Notes under the pieces: model-generated
The model's input: the letters and a program-made list of their open reading frames with translations, nothing else
What the model was told of the DNA's origin: nothing
Databases searched by the model: none
Part shown: one piece after another, positions 53,840 through 63,818 of the stretch
How the letters are laid out: the number at the start of each line of letters is the position of its first letter
Position numbering within the stretch: the first letter of the stretch is position 1
NCBI GenBank assembly: GCA_964505385.1
Contig: CAZDIA010000005.1
Span: forward strand, 1 to 64,000
DNA: 64,000 nucleotides
Direction of reading: 5' to 3'
Origin: SLJN01 sp964505385
GTDB taxonomy: Bacteria > Bacteroidota > Rhodothermia > Balneolales > Natronogracilivirgulaceae
Program-made: the position numbers and the translations under genes

Positions 53840-55104
53840 TTCAGAGCAATAATATATTTGATCAACTTACGGCGATCGGCATTAGCCACTGGAAAACTCC
53901 TGTGAGTATTCGTGAACACTTCAGTTTTACGGATGAGCGTCGCAAGTTGTTTCTCAAAGATGCCGAAAAAAAGGGGTTTACTGATCTGATCCCAGTATCT
54001 ACCTGTAATCGTAGTGAGATTCTCACTTTTACCGATGATCCGGCCGCCCTACGCGAGTTGTTTATTAAACACAGTGAAGCTACTGAGGAGGAATTCAGGG
54101 AATACGGTTTTACATTACAGGGACAGGAAGCCGCTGAACATTTTTTCAGGGTAGCCGTCGGTTTAGACGCCCAGATTCTGGGTGATTTGCAGATTATTAA
54201 GCAGGTAAAAGAAGCTTATCAGTATTCCCACAAAAATGAATTGGTAGGACGTGTGCTGCATAGGTTCATCCAAAGTGTATTTAAAGCCCATAAACGCTCC
54301 CGTCATGAAACCGGCCTGGCTACAGGCTCGGCGACTACCGCCTATGCTGCGGTGCAATATGCCCGCCATCATATGAGGTCACTTGCAGATAAAAATATTG
54401 TACTTGTTGGAACCGGCAAAATCGGGAAAGTAACCTGTAAGAACCTGATCAACCTTGGAGCTCATAATGTGACGTTAGTTAACCGCAGCAAAAACCGGGC
54501 GGAGAAACTCGGAAACAGATTTGAGTTACCTGTTGCCGGTTTTCAAAACCTGGGACAACTCATTGCTGACGCCGATGTGGTGATCGTGGCAACAGGAGCT
54601 GATGTTCCGGTGATCAATTCAGAAATGATACCGGAAAACCTCAATGGCAGGCGCCGTATCATGCTGGATCTCTCCGTTCCGCGAAATATTGATCCTGTTC
54701 TGGATGATCATCCCAATATTGAAGTAGTCAATATGGATATGCTTCAGGATAAGACCGATGAAGCGTATAAACGGCGTAAAGAAAATATTCCGCTTGTTGA
54801 ATCCATCATCCAGCAGGAAATATCAGAGTTTCGTGACTGGCTGGAAGAGCAGCATGTTGTTCCCACTATTAAAGCGTTGAACGCGAAGCTGGAAGAAATC
54901 CGGCGGACAGAGCTGGAACGGTTTCTCAATCGTTCAGGTGAACTTGATGATGAAAAAGTTGAGCAACTCACCCGCAGAATCACAAAGAAAATCCTTGCTC
55001 ACTCTATCGATCATATAAAAGAAAACCGGCATGATACCGAAGCTATCACCCGGATGATCGAGGAGATGTTCAAACTTGAACGCAAAGACTCCGTTGACCC
55101 CTGA
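53836..55104 (+). CDS. hemA: Glutamyl-tRNA reductase
   Basis: 422 aa. It makes glutamate-1-semialdehyde from charged tRNA-Glu, the first committed step of the C5 heme pathway. The catalytic Cys57 is in VSTCNRSEIL. The N-terminal GISHWKTPVSIRE is standard, the NADPH domain has LVGTGKIGKVTCKNL, and a helical dimerisation region (QQEISEFRDWLEEQ) follows. ATGA start overlap with hemH. In this operon hemH comes first and hemB/hemL are absent from the window. Confidence 0.95.
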   Translation: MIQSNNIFDQLTAIGISHWKTPVSIREHFSFTDERRKLFLKDAEKKGFTDLIPVSTCNRSEILTFTDDPAALRELFIKHSEATEEEFREYGFTLQGQEAAEHFFRVAVGLDAQILGDLQIIKQVKEAYQYSHKNELVGRVLHRFIQSVFKAHKRSRHETGLATGSATTAYAAVQYARHHMRSLADKNIVLVGTGKIGKVTCKNLINLGAHNVTLVNRSKNRAEKLGNRFELPVAGFQNLGQLIADADVVIVATGADVPVINSEMIPENLNGRRRIMLDLSVPRNIDPVLDDHPNIEVVNMDMLQDKTDEAYKRRKENIPLVESIIQQEISEFRDWLEEQHVVPTIKALNAKLEEIRRTELERFLNRSGELDDEKVEQLTRRITKKILAHSIDHIKENRHDTEAITRMIEEMFKLERKDSVDP

Positions 55105-56029
55105 CCCCCTCCGCATAGGCACCCGCGACAGCAAGCTTGCGGTCTGGCAGGCCGAATATGTACAAAACCGGCTGCGACATAAAGGGTATGCCACAGAGCT
55201 GGTTTATATAAAAACCGAGGGTGACCGTGTTCAGAATATGCCGATTCATCAAATCGGTGGGCAGGGTGTGTTTACCAAAGCGCTGGATGATGCCCTTCTC
55301 GAAAACCGTATTGATTTAGCGGTGCATTCATGTAAAGACCTTCCCACCAGACTGCCGGCAGGTATTTCAATCGCGGCTGTTCCCGTCCGTGAAGATACCG
55401 ATGACGTGCTTGTATCCAATGGAGATACCGAATTTTTAAACGACAAAAAGAGCAAAGCGGTAATTGCAACGGGCAGCAATCGTCGTCGCGGACAGTGGCT
55501 AAGCCGATACCCGAATCATACATTGGTTGACGTCCGCGGCAATGTGCAAACCCGCCTGCAAAAACTGAAAGACAATGGATGGGGTGGTATAATCTTTGCC
55601 GCTGCGGGTCTCAAGCGCCTGGGACTTGATGACCTGATTTCAGAACGGCTGGATTGGATGCTGCCGGCACCGGCACAAGGTGCGCTTGCCGTCGCTGCGA
55701 GGGAGGAGGACAGCAAAACAGCAGAGATTGCACGTGAAGTTCATGATCTGGCTGTTGCAGCAACAGTTACGGCTGAGCGTACATTTTTGCGAATACTCGA
55801 GGGTGGATGCAGTGCTCCGATTGGAGCTAATGCATTGATTGATGGGAATAAACTGATATTTCGCGGGCAGCTTAACAGCTTGAATGGCGATCAAAGCATC
55901 AGGATTGAAATGCAGGGTGATATGGATGAGCCGGAGCAACTGGGCGAGGCAGCTGCTGAAGAGGCAAAATCCCGCGGGGCTGAAGCTTTAGTCGCAGAAG
56001 TACGGAGCCGGCTTGAATCAGGTGAGTGA
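55076..56029 (+). CDS. hemC: Porphobilinogen deaminase
   Basis: 317 aa with a TTG start at 55076, overlapping the end of hemA by 29 bases. No in-frame ATG lies near, and LRIGTRDSKLAVWQAEYV is the normal N-terminus, so the start is approximate. Further motifs are the PTRLPAGISIAAVPVRED region, the dipyrromethane-cofactor Cys245 in LEGGCSAPIGA, and GTGSNRRRGQ-like (IATGSNRRRGQWL). It polymerises four porphobilinogens into hydroxymethylbilane. Confidence 0.94.
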   Translation: MNAKTPLTPDPLRIGTRDSKLAVWQAEYVQNRLRHKGYATELVYIKTEGDRVQNMPIHQIGGQGVFTKALDDALLENRIDLAVHSCKDLPTRLPAGISIAAVPVREDTDDVLVSNGDTEFLNDKKSKAVIATGSNRRRGQWLSRYPNHTLVDVRGNVQTRLQKLKDNGWGGIIFAAAGLKRLGLDDLISERLDWMLPAPAQGALAVAAREEDSKTAEIAREVHDLAVAATVTAERTFLRILEGGCSAPIGANALIDGNKLIFRGQLNSLNGDQSIRIEMQGDMDEPEQLGEAAAEEAKSRGAEALVAEVRSRLESGE

Positions 56030-56031
56030 CT

Positions 56032-56778
56032 ATGGGCGGAAAGCGGAAAAAATCTGCTAACAAAGTTTTATCCACTCGTGAGCATAATCAAAAAGATATT
56101 GAGCTTTTTCGCCAAAACGGCTTGCAGCTGATTCGATATCCTTTGCTTTCATTTGAATTTCCAAAACCGGAGAACGAGCAGCTTGAGAAGCTGAAATCAC
56201 AAAAGAAAACCGGCTGGGTGATTACCAGTAAAAACGGAGCTCGCGGGTTGATCAATCTTCTTAATGATAATCTGGAGTTGTCCCCGCCGGAAGCAGTACT
56301 TGCTGTAGGCCATGCAACTGCTCAGGAACTTACAAGCATCGGTTCTGATGTTCAAATTCCCACCCTCCAAAATGCCCGTGGACTTGCCCGACATATTGCA
56401 GAACATCATCCTGATTTAAACTGGATTCATTTTTGCGGTAACCTTAAGCGACCGGAGCTGGGTTGGGAACTGGCCAAAAGAAAAATTAATTACTATCCGG
56501 TAGAAGTGTATCAAACCCGAAAGTCTGAGAATTTACCGGAATCATTACCGCTTGCAGATGCGGTATTGTTCTACAGCCCGAGCGCTGTCTCGGTTTGGTT
56601 TGATTACTTCCCCCACTACATTAGCCGGAATAATCCGGTTTGTGTAGCAATTGGCCCAACAACGCTGGAAGCGTTACAAAAAAACACGAATGCGCCGGTT
56701 TATATGGCTGAAGAGCCAGATGTGAACTACATGGTACAAATGGTATTGCAAGTGCTGAAAGAAAAAAGCCGAAAATAA
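56032..56778 (+). CDS. hemD: Uroporphyrinogen-III synthase
   Basis: 248 aa from the ATG at 56032, 2 bases after the hemC stop; a GTG at 56026 would overlap it. The family has little sequence conservation, but several signals support HemD: the two-lobed alpha/beta pattern, the motifs WVITSKNGARGL and FYSPSAVSVWFDYF, and CVAIGPTTLEAL near the end. It cyclises hydroxymethylbilane with inversion of ring D. Position directly after hemC is strong context. Confidence 0.85.
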   Translation: MGGKRKKSANKVLSTREHNQKDIELFRQNGLQLIRYPLLSFEFPKPENEQLEKLKSQKKTGWVITSKNGARGLINLLNDNLELSPPEAVLAVGHATAQELTSIGSDVQIPTLQNARGLARHIAEHHPDLNWIHFCGNLKRPELGWELAKRKINYYPVEVYQTRKSENLPESLPLADAVLFYSPSAVSVWFDYFPHYISRNNPVCVAIGPTTLEALQKNTNAPVYMAEEPDVNYMVQMVLQVLKEKSRK

Positions 56779-56790
56779 CCCTCTAATCAA

Positions 56791-58158
56791 ATGCCACACT
56801 CTTCCGATGTTGATTTTCTGATTGTCGGTGCCGGTATTACCGGACTGACGATAGGGTATGTTTTATCCGGAAAAGGTAAATCGGTCAGGATTGTTGAAAA
56901 AAAGGAGCGGCCGGGTGGGGCGATGCAATCAATACGTGAGGGAGATTGGCTGGCTGAATGTGGTGCGGGTTCCATTTTGGAGTCATCAGAGCATATCAAG
57001 AAACTTATTGAACAGCTCGATCTTCAAGAGGAGCAAATAATTTCGTCACCGGAGGCTCAAAAGAGATATCTGGTAAAAAACGGCAAGCTATCACCTGTGC
57101 CCGACTCGATTCTCCGGTTTTTCGGAACGGAGCTTTTGTCGGGAAAAGCAAAACGGAGCGTACTGAAAGAACCTTTTACCAAAGCTGAGCAATTTGATGA
57201 TGAGGCGCTTGCGGATTTTGTGAGACGCCGCCTCGATCAGGAGTTACTTGATCAGTTTATCAACCCGCTTGTAGGCGGGATTTATGCCGGTGACCCTGAA
57301 AGGCTATCCGTCAGGCATGGTTTTCCTCGTTTACAGGCACTTGAAGATCAGTATGGTTCACTGATTAAAGGGCAGATCCGGGGTTTGAAGAAAGATCCGA
57401 GACGCAGGGAAATTCCGCGAAACAAAGCGCGCGCATTTTCATTTCGTGATGGGGTACAGACTTTGCCCGAAAAACTGGCTGAAAAAACCGGTGCTTCCAT
57501 TGAATACAAAACCGGATTACGTAAACTGGCTACAAGCGGCTCAGGTTTCAAAGCAGTGCTGGAAAGTGACGGCAACAGTAAACCGATCTATGCAAATCGT
57601 GTAGTGATGACACTTCCGGCCTATGCGCTTGCTGAAATCCCGGTAAATGATGAGATCGATGTTTGGGGTGATATCACTCAAATTCCGTATGCTCCGGTTT
57701 CGGTGATCAATCTTGGTTATCACAAAGATTCCGTTCAACATCCGTTGGATGGGTTTGGAGTGCTGATTCCGCAGAAAGAAAACTATCGGATTTTGGGTGT
57801 GCAATTCAATTCCACCGTATTTGCAGGGCGCGCTCCCGAAAATCATGTCATGCTCACGGTTTTTCTTGGCGGGATGCGAAGTCCGGAGCAGACGCAGAAA
57901 TCACAGAGTGAGCAAATTGAAGTTACCCGGGAAGATCTGAATAAATTACTTGGTATTACATCTGATCCCGTGTTTACCCGATTCACACCCTGGCCGAAGG
58001 CGATCCCGCAATATGAGGTGGGGTATCAGCAATATCTGGATACCATGGAAAAGATTGAAAGCAAATATCCGGGGTTACATCTGGCCGGTAATTACCGGGG
58101 TGGAATATCAGTAGGGGATTGCATCACAAACGCTATTCTAACCGGCGAGGATCTCTGA
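56791..58158 (+). CDS. hemG: Protoporphyrinogen oxidase, HemY type
   Basis: 455 aa flavoenzyme of the oxygen-dependent HemY family, often labelled hemG. The FAD motif is FLIVGAGITGLTIGYVLSGKGK (residues 9-30), followed by ERPGGAMQS. FINPLVGGIYAGDPERLSVR is a conserved segment, and the GNYRGGISVGDCITNA end closes the FAD site. It oxidises protoporphyrinogen IX (or coproporphyrinogen III in the alternative route). It is the last gene of the heme operon, 12 bases after hemD. Confidence 0.92.
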   Translation: MPHSSDVDFLIVGAGITGLTIGYVLSGKGKSVRIVEKKERPGGAMQSIREGDWLAECGAGSILESSEHIKKLIEQLDLQEEQIISSPEAQKRYLVKNGKLSPVPDSILRFFGTELLSGKAKRSVLKEPFTKAEQFDDEALADFVRRRLDQELLDQFINPLVGGIYAGDPERLSVRHGFPRLQALEDQYGSLIKGQIRGLKKDPRRREIPRNKARAFSFRDGVQTLPEKLAEKTGASIEYKTGLRKLATSGSGFKAVLESDGNSKPIYANRVVMTLPAYALAEIPVNDEIDVWGDITQIPYAPVSVINLGYHKDSVQHPLDGFGVLIPQKENYRILGVQFNSTVFAGRAPENHVMLTVFLGGMRSPEQTQKSQSEQIEVTREDLNKLLGITSDPVFTRFTPWPKAIPQYEVGYQQYLDTMEKIESKYPGLHLAGNYRGGISVGDCITNAILTGEDL

Positions 58159-58259
58159 ATATTCAGGGATGAAGTAATACATTAATATGCCCTACTTTTT
58201 AGAAATTTCTGCTATTTTTAAACAAAGTACGATAGTTTGTATCCATTACACCCGACAAT

Positions 58260-61200
58260 ATGATTCGATCTGTTTACACGGCCTTCCTTGTTGCTTTTAT
58301 TATATCGGCAATCAACTTCTCTCTCTACGCCCAACCCGGAAACCCTGATTACTGGCAGCAGAAAGTGGAGTATGAGATCGATGTCCATCTGGATGTTGAC
58401 ACCCATATAATGGAGGGTAATCAAAGTCTGGTTTATCACAATAACTCACCTGATGAGCTGGATCACGTTTACTTTCACTTATACTTCAATGCGTTTCAAC
58501 CGGGGAGTATGATGGATGTGCGCTCGCGGACAATCGTGGATCCTGACAGCCGTGTCCGGGATCGAATTTTGCATCTTAATGATGATGAAATCGGATATCA
58601 GGAAATCAAAAAAATCACCCAAAATGGGGAAAGTGTTCAAAAGCGGGTGGATCAGACGGTGATGAAAGTGTATCTGAATGAACCGGTTGGTCAGGGGGAA
58701 ACCACTGAGTTTAATCTGGAGTTTGAAGCACAAGTGCCGAAACAGATCCGCCGAACAGGTCGCGATAACCGGGAAGGTATAGATTATTCAATGGCGCAGT
58801 GGTATCCGAAACTTGCTCAGTATGATCACGAAGGTTGGCATGCTGACCCGTATGTAGCACGTGAATTTCATGGCGTATTCGGAGATTTTGATGTTTACAT
58901 TACATTGGATTCCAGCTATACGGTCGGTGGCACCGGTTATCTGCAAAATCCACAGCAGGTGGGGCATGGTTATGAAGACCCGGACGAACCGCTTGAACTG
59001 CCCGAAGGGGATGAGTTAACCTGGCATTTTTACGCCCCGGATGTGATCGACTTTATGTGGGGCGCAGATGATGAATACACTCACAAAATCAGCGAAATGG
59101 ATGACGGAACAAAAATTCACTTGCTGTATGTGGAGCGCTCACGAACCCGAAACTGGGAGCTTCTGGATAGTTTTGTAGAAGATGCCATAGAGATGCTCAA
59201 TGAAAAAATCGGTGATTATCCGTATGAGCAGTTTTCGGTTATTCAGGGTGGTGACGGGGGCATGGAGTATCCGATGAGCACTTTGGTTACCGGTCACCGG
59301 TCATTATACAGCCTTGTGAATGTAACCGTGCATGAGCTGGTGCATATGTGGTTTCAGACAACTATAGCCACCAATGAAACCCGGTATGCTTGGATGGATG
59401 AAGGCTTTACGGTTTATTTCACCGATATCATCATGAGTAAGTTGTTTGATTTTGACATGAATCCCCATCAGCAAACATACATGCGATATCTCGATGCCGT
59501 TTACAGCGGTCTTGAGGAGCCGGCTGATCAGCATTCGGATCATTTTCGAACCAACTTTGGATATAGCAGGGCTACGTATACAAAGGGATCGCTGTTTTTA
59601 AATCAGCTGGAGTATGTAGTGGGGGAGGAAACATTGAAGAATGCATTTCAAAAATATTATGAAAAGTGGAAGTTTGGTCATCCTACCCCCAATGACTTCA
59701 AACGGGTTGTGGAAAAAGAAAGCGGGATGATACTCGGCTGGTATTTTGATTATTACCTTGGCACAACCCGAACCATTGATTACAGTATTGAGAATCTGAG
59801 CCATCACGATGAGCAAGACAGCGCCACGGTCACTCTGGCGCGAGAGGATGAGGGAATCATGCCGATTGATCTGCAAGTAGAATTTGATGACGGAGATGAA
59901 AAACTGGTCTATATACCGTTGCACATGATGCAGGCGCGCAAGGAGGTCGAAAATGATGAAATTCCGCGCATTGAAGGTACGCCCTGGCCCTGGACTCATC
60001 CCTATTACGATATTACGATCCCGACAGAAGGCAGGGAGATTACCGCAATGGAGATTGATCCTTCAGGAAGAATGGCGGATGTAAACAGATTGACGAACCG
60101 GTATCCGTTTCCGATTGACAGCCGGTTTATGGCACCTGCATCACCGGATTGGAATCATTATGGATTGAGTTGGCGACCTGCTGCATGGTACGGGGAAAAT
60201 GCCGGGTTACGAATCGGGGCAACACTTTACGGCTCATACATATTTAACCAGCATGCTATTGATGGCCGGCTTATGGTCACAAGCGGGCAGTTAGATGGAT
60301 ATCATATTGAAAACACCGATATTGATTATGAATTTCGATACCGGAATAAAATTGAGGGTTTTGGTTTAAACACCTATTTGGAAGCCTCGGCACTTCGATA
60401 CTATGGGGTTTTTGATACCCGGCTTTCGATATCACGTATGCTCGGTGAATTCGGACGGCTTGAGCGAACGGAGCGATGGTTGTCACTCGATTTATTCCAC
60501 CAGACACAAACTGCTGAGCGAACGGCCGACGGGCTGCGAAATACCTGGCAATCGGGTGATGTGTGGGGGATAGAAGCCGGCTATGAGTTTGAAGATCCGG
60601 ATGTAAGCGGATTTGAAATCCGGGCGCGCGGATCAAGTTTCGGGCGGATTTTTTCATCTGCTCATGTATTTGCCCGGATGAATCATACATTTGACTTTAC
60701 TGATTCCTGGTTGTTACGGGCGGGATCGGAGTTCGGAACCGGGTCAGAATCTATGCCTGTGCAATACCGCTGGAGCGTCAGTCAACCTACCGGAGAAGAA
60801 ATGTGGCGGAATCAAAGCTATTGGAGCGCAGCCAATATTGATTCAGAATTAAATGAGGAGATTCAACTTGTTGCAAACCGCAACAACGGGTTGATCGGCT
60901 ATGCCGTGCCGGGGATCGGCTCGCCTGACGTTTCCGGGAATAATATTTTGACGTTCACTCTGTGGAGCGATTGGTCTCCATTTTCCAATAGATATCTGAG
61001 ACCGGCTACATTTGAATTGTTTGCCGGCGCCGGACGAAGCTGGCATGGCAATTTCATTGAAAACATGCCCGGGTTTGCCGGAAGCCGTAAAAACATACTT
61101 GCATCTTCCGGAGCCGGATTCAGGTATAAACTTGCGGACTTACCCTTTTTAAGTGATTGGCGACCTCAAAGTCGTTTCATAGACGGGCTGGAGTTGAGTA

Positions 61201-61286
61201 TCCGGTTCCCCTTCTATGTGAGAGAGGCAATTATAGAAGATGAATGGGATACACATTTTGTCATTGGCATAAGCGAGTCGTTTTGA
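58260..61286 (+). CDS. M1 metallopeptidase with C-terminal outer-membrane barrel
   Basis: 1008 aa. A signal peptide (about 1-24) precedes an M1 aminopeptidase: GGMEYPMSTLV is the substrate-binding motif, and the zinc site is HELVH (His358, Glu359, His362) with Glu381 in MDEGF. After about residue 620 the sequence changes to alternating beta strands with aromatic ends (GATLYGSYIFNQHAIDGRLM and onward) and finishes GISESF, as in outer-membrane barrels. So the protease seems tethered to an outer-membrane barrel of about 350-390 residues. Function: periplasmic or surface peptide trimming. Confidence 0.85.
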   Translation: MIRSVYTAFLVAFIISAINFSLYAQPGNPDYWQQKVEYEIDVHLDVDTHIMEGNQSLVYHNNSPDELDHVYFHLYFNAFQPGSMMDVRSRTIVDPDSRVRDRILHLNDDEIGYQEIKKITQNGESVQKRVDQTVMKVYLNEPVGQGETTEFNLEFEAQVPKQIRRTGRDNREGIDYSMAQWYPKLAQYDHEGWHADPYVAREFHGVFGDFDVYITLDSSYTVGGTGYLQNPQQVGHGYEDPDEPLELPEGDELTWHFYAPDVIDFMWGADDEYTHKISEMDDGTKIHLLYVERSRTRNWELLDSFVEDAIEMLNEKIGDYPYEQFSVIQGGDGGMEYPMSTLVTGHRSLYSLVNVTVHELVHMWFQTTIATNETRYAWMDEGFTVYFTDIIMSKLFDFDMNPHQQTYMRYLDAVYSGLEEPADQHSDHFRTNFGYSRATYTKGSLFLNQLEYVVGEETLKNAFQKYYEKWKFGHPTPNDFKRVVEKESGMILGWYFDYYLGTTRTIDYSIENLSHHDEQDSATVTLAREDEGIMPIDLQVEFDDGDEKLVYIPLHMMQARKEVENDEIPRIEGTPWPWTHPYYDITIPTEGREITAMEIDPSGRMADVNRLTNRYPFPIDSRFMAPASPDWNHYGLSWRPAAWYGENAGLRIGATLYGSYIFNQHAIDGRLMVTSGQLDGYHIENTDIDYEFRYRNKIEGFGLNTYLEASALRYYGVFDTRLSISRMLGEFGRLERTERWLSLDLFHQTQTAERTADGLRNTWQSGDVWGIEAGYEFEDPDVSGFEIRARGSSFGRIFSSAHVFARMNHTFDFTDSWLLRAGSEFGTGSESMPVQYRWSVSQPTGEEMWRNQSYWSAANIDSELNEEIQLVANRNNGLIGYAVPGIGSPDVSGNNILTFTLWSDWSPFSNRYLRPATFELFAGAGRSWHGNFIENMPGFAGSRKNILASSGAGFRYKLADLPFLSDWRPQSRFIDGLELSIRFPFYVREAIIEDEWDTHFVIGISESF

Positions 61287-61381
61287 GCAAGTAATACCAA
61301 CTTTATTGCACGCTTCTAAAAAGATAACGGAGTTTAAAACCCCACTGCCATCACGGTTTATGCTGACATTCCGGCAGCCAC

Positions 61382-61418
61382 AAAAAAGCCCCGACAGCGA
61401 TGTGGCTGCCAGGGCTTT
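61382..61418 (-). terminator. Terminator of the DEAD-box helicase gene
   Basis: On the minus strand AAAGCCC-t-GGCAGC pairs with GCTGTC-g-GGGCTTT and runs into TTTTTT. It starts 3 bases past the helicase stop. It also faces the end of the M1 gene. Confidence 0.8.
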
Positions 61419-61421
61419 GAA

Positions 61422-63197
61422 TTAACTGCCGAATATAGATTTTATCTTGCCCCAGACACCTTTTTTCTGCCCCTTTTGGATTTTATCCATATCCGGGCTT
61501 TTGACGTTGTCAATAGCTTCGCTACGGCTTTCTTGTTGTCCTTTTCTCTGTTGTTTTTTTCCGGGGCCCCGTTTTCTTCCTTTGGGATGCGGTCCGCTTT
61601 TACCTTTATGCCGTTTTTGTTGTTTATCTCCATCTTCCGGTTTCGTTCTGTCAGACCTTTTAGCTGAGGCTTTTCGCCGGTCCGAGCTTTTGTCTGAACC
61701 GGATGGTTTCCCTTTTTTACCCCGGCCACGACCGCCGGATTTCTGATCATCCCGGGATTGTTTTTTATTCTGATCGCCGGAATCCCCGTCCTGTTTTGCC
61801 TGAGGTGGTTTGCCGCCGCGGCGTTTTCTGCCACCCCGTTTACCCCGCTTACGGTTTCTGTTGTTCTGATTCGGATGATCTGAGTCGGAGCCGGATTCTT
61901 CCTTTTCTTTCTTTTTATCTTTGGTTTCAGTTTCGGTTTTCCGGCTTTTTGGTTCTTCCTTCGATCCAGGCTCGTCTTTTCGGCGCGGTTTGTCTTTTGT
62001 CTTCTGATGGTTACCGCCGGACTTTTTATCTGAGCTCTTTTGCCCGTTTGATACCTCTTCGGGCAGTTCCATTTTCTGAATTTTATCTCCCAGAGCTTTA
62101 TAAATGTCGTGCATGTAGCGACGATCCTGTCCCGAAACAAATGTGATCGCATCACCTGTCGCTTCGGCACGGGCAGTACGACCTACTCGGTGAATATAAT
62201 CATCGGTATCATGGGGCACCGAGTAATTAATCACGTGCGAAACATTATCGATGTCTATTCCACGGGATATGACATCCGTTGCCACAATGATTTTATATTC
62301 GTTATTACGAAAGCTCTTCAGGGCGGCTTCCCGCTCTTCCTGACTTCGATCGCCATGTATGCTGGTAACACTCGCCCCTTTTTTCTTTAACTCATTAGCC
62401 AGCACATCAGCATTTCTCTTGGTGGATGTGAAGATTATGGCTGAACTCCAATTCATTTCTTCAAAAAGATGAAGAGTAAGCTTGAGCTTGTCACGCTCAT
62501 CAACGTTATAGACTTTTTGCCTGATGCCCTCAGCCGGTTTCATAGGAGAAGCGCTGATACGCACAGGCTTAGACATCATCGTATTGGCAAGCTGCTCAAT
62601 TTTCGGCGGAATGGTAGCCGAAAACATTAGGTTTTGCCGTTCCTCCGGCAGACTTTTGATGATTTTCTTGATATCAGGAATGAAGCCCATATCCAGCATT
62701 CGGTCTGCTTCATCGAGAACCAGAAAATCGAGCTGGCTGAAATCCAGTGATTTTACTCTCATGAAATCCATCAGCCTGCCGGGAGTGGCTGTGATGATAT
62801 TCACTTTGCGGTCAAGAGCTTTTTCCTGAATACCCCAGTCACCTCCGCCATAAATGGTAGATGACGGAATATCGGTATGGTAGCCCATACTCCAGAATTG
62901 TTCATCCACCTGCTGAGCAAGCTCCCGAGTAGGTGTAATGATCAATGCCTGAATGGCATTTTTCTTGTTATTAAAAATCTGATTCAAAATCGGAATGGCA
63001 AAGGCGGCCGTTTTGCCTGTGCCTGTTGAGGCCGAGGCAATCAGATTTTCCCCTTTAAGAATTATGGGGATGCATTTTTCCTGGATATAAGTTGGTGTTT
63101 CGTAGCCTACATCCCTAAGTCCGTCTAATACTTCCTCACTAAGTTTAAAGTCTGAAAAGGATGAAGATTCTTTAACTTCGTTTACTTCTTCTTTCAC
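61422..63197 (-). CDS. DEAD-box RNA helicase with long basic tail
   Basis: 591 aa. The core (about 14-375) has all family motifs: Q motif near PTYIQEKCIP, Walker A ASTGTGKTAAF (Lys62), PTRELAQQ, TPGRLMDF, VLDEADRML, SATIPP, and DYIHRVGRTAR. The last roughly 215 residues are a disordered Lys/Arg/Gly/Ser/Asp tail. The RhlE/CsdA type is likely: RNA unwinding in ribosome assembly or cold adaptation. It is transcribed alone and followed by a strong terminator. Confidence 0.92.
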   Translation of the reverse strand: MKEEVNEVKESSSFSDFKLSEEVLDGLRDVGYETPTYIQEKCIPIILKGENLIASASTGTGKTAAFAIPILNQIFNNKKNAIQALIITPTRELAQQVDEQFWSMGYHTDIPSSTIYGGGDWGIQEKALDRKVNIITATPGRLMDFMRVKSLDFSQLDFLVLDEADRMLDMGFIPDIKKIIKSLPEERQNLMFSATIPPKIEQLANTMMSKPVRISASPMKPAEGIRQKVYNVDERDKLKLTLHLFEEMNWSSAIIFTSTKRNADVLANELKKKGASVTSIHGDRSQEEREAALKSFRNNEYKIIVATDVISRGIDIDNVSHVINYSVPHDTDDYIHRVGRTARAEATGDAITFVSGQDRRYMHDIYKALGDKIQKMELPEEVSNGQKSSDKKSGGNHQKTKDKPRRKDEPGSKEEPKSRKTETETKDKKKEKEESGSDSDHPNQNNRNRKRGKRGGRKRRGGKPPQAKQDGDSGDQNKKQSRDDQKSGGRGRGKKGKPSGSDKSSDRRKASAKRSDRTKPEDGDKQQKRHKGKSGPHPKGRKRGPGKKQQRKGQQESRSEAIDNVKSPDMDKIQKGQKKGVWGKIKSIFGS

Positions 63198-63818
63198 TTG
63201 GATATTATTTCTCTTTATGTTATAAATTCGCGCGCCAGAGTCACTGGGATTATAATTTACCAGGCTGCGTCGCAGCGTGTTATGAAGTAACCAATTGAAG
63301 TGTAGATCTCTCGCAGGAGAGTTTTGCCTCTCCTGAACCGACCCGCTAATCAGAAAAAATCCACCATGATAAATCAGGTGCAGAAATCAAATTTCAAATT
63401 GAAAACTGTAAAATAGTGGCCGGTTTAACACTCTACTTTCGGGCAAATGTGCCAGCGCTTCAATGGTGTTAATTTGTGCCTCTAAGAAAATGCCAATATC
63501 ATCGTTTCGCTCGTCCCGAATGATTCGGGACGAGCGCCTCAATCTTGGCGATTTCTTAGGGCACTTAGAGTTTTCTTACAAACACTAAATATGTTGATAT
63601 AATGGAAAAGAACGTCACGGTTCAACAATAGTTGAATGTACCGGTTTTTGAATTTCGATTTGCCTGAAGGATATCAGATAAAACTGATAACTCAAAAGTT
63701 GAATCTGCCCGGATTATTGTGAAATAAGTAATTATTCCGGTACCAGCAGGTTGGTGCCGGGCAAAACCGGGTAAATATTCAATCCATTACCTACAACAAC
63801 GGCTATAAGTACCAAGTC
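63198..63818. other. Intergenic region with hairpins
   Basis: It holds the helicase promoter region, a small hairpin (CAGGAGAG 63314-63321 / CTCTCCTG 63328-63335) and an 89-bp imperfect palindrome listed separately. No gene is supported. Confidence 0.5.
63476..63564. repeat. 89-bp imperfect palindrome
   Basis: The core is a perfect 13-bp stem, CGCTCGTCCCGAA (63508-63520) with TTCGGGACGAGCG (63524-63536). The outer arms GTGCC-CTAAGAAA..GCCAA.AT are also inverted at about 15 of 18 positions. The size suggests a MITE- or REP-like element. Confidence 0.6.

Noticed and set aside
61442..62170. 242-codon frame in the helicase tail
   Set aside because: It is a shifted reading of the Lys/Arg/Gly-rich tail, low in complexity.
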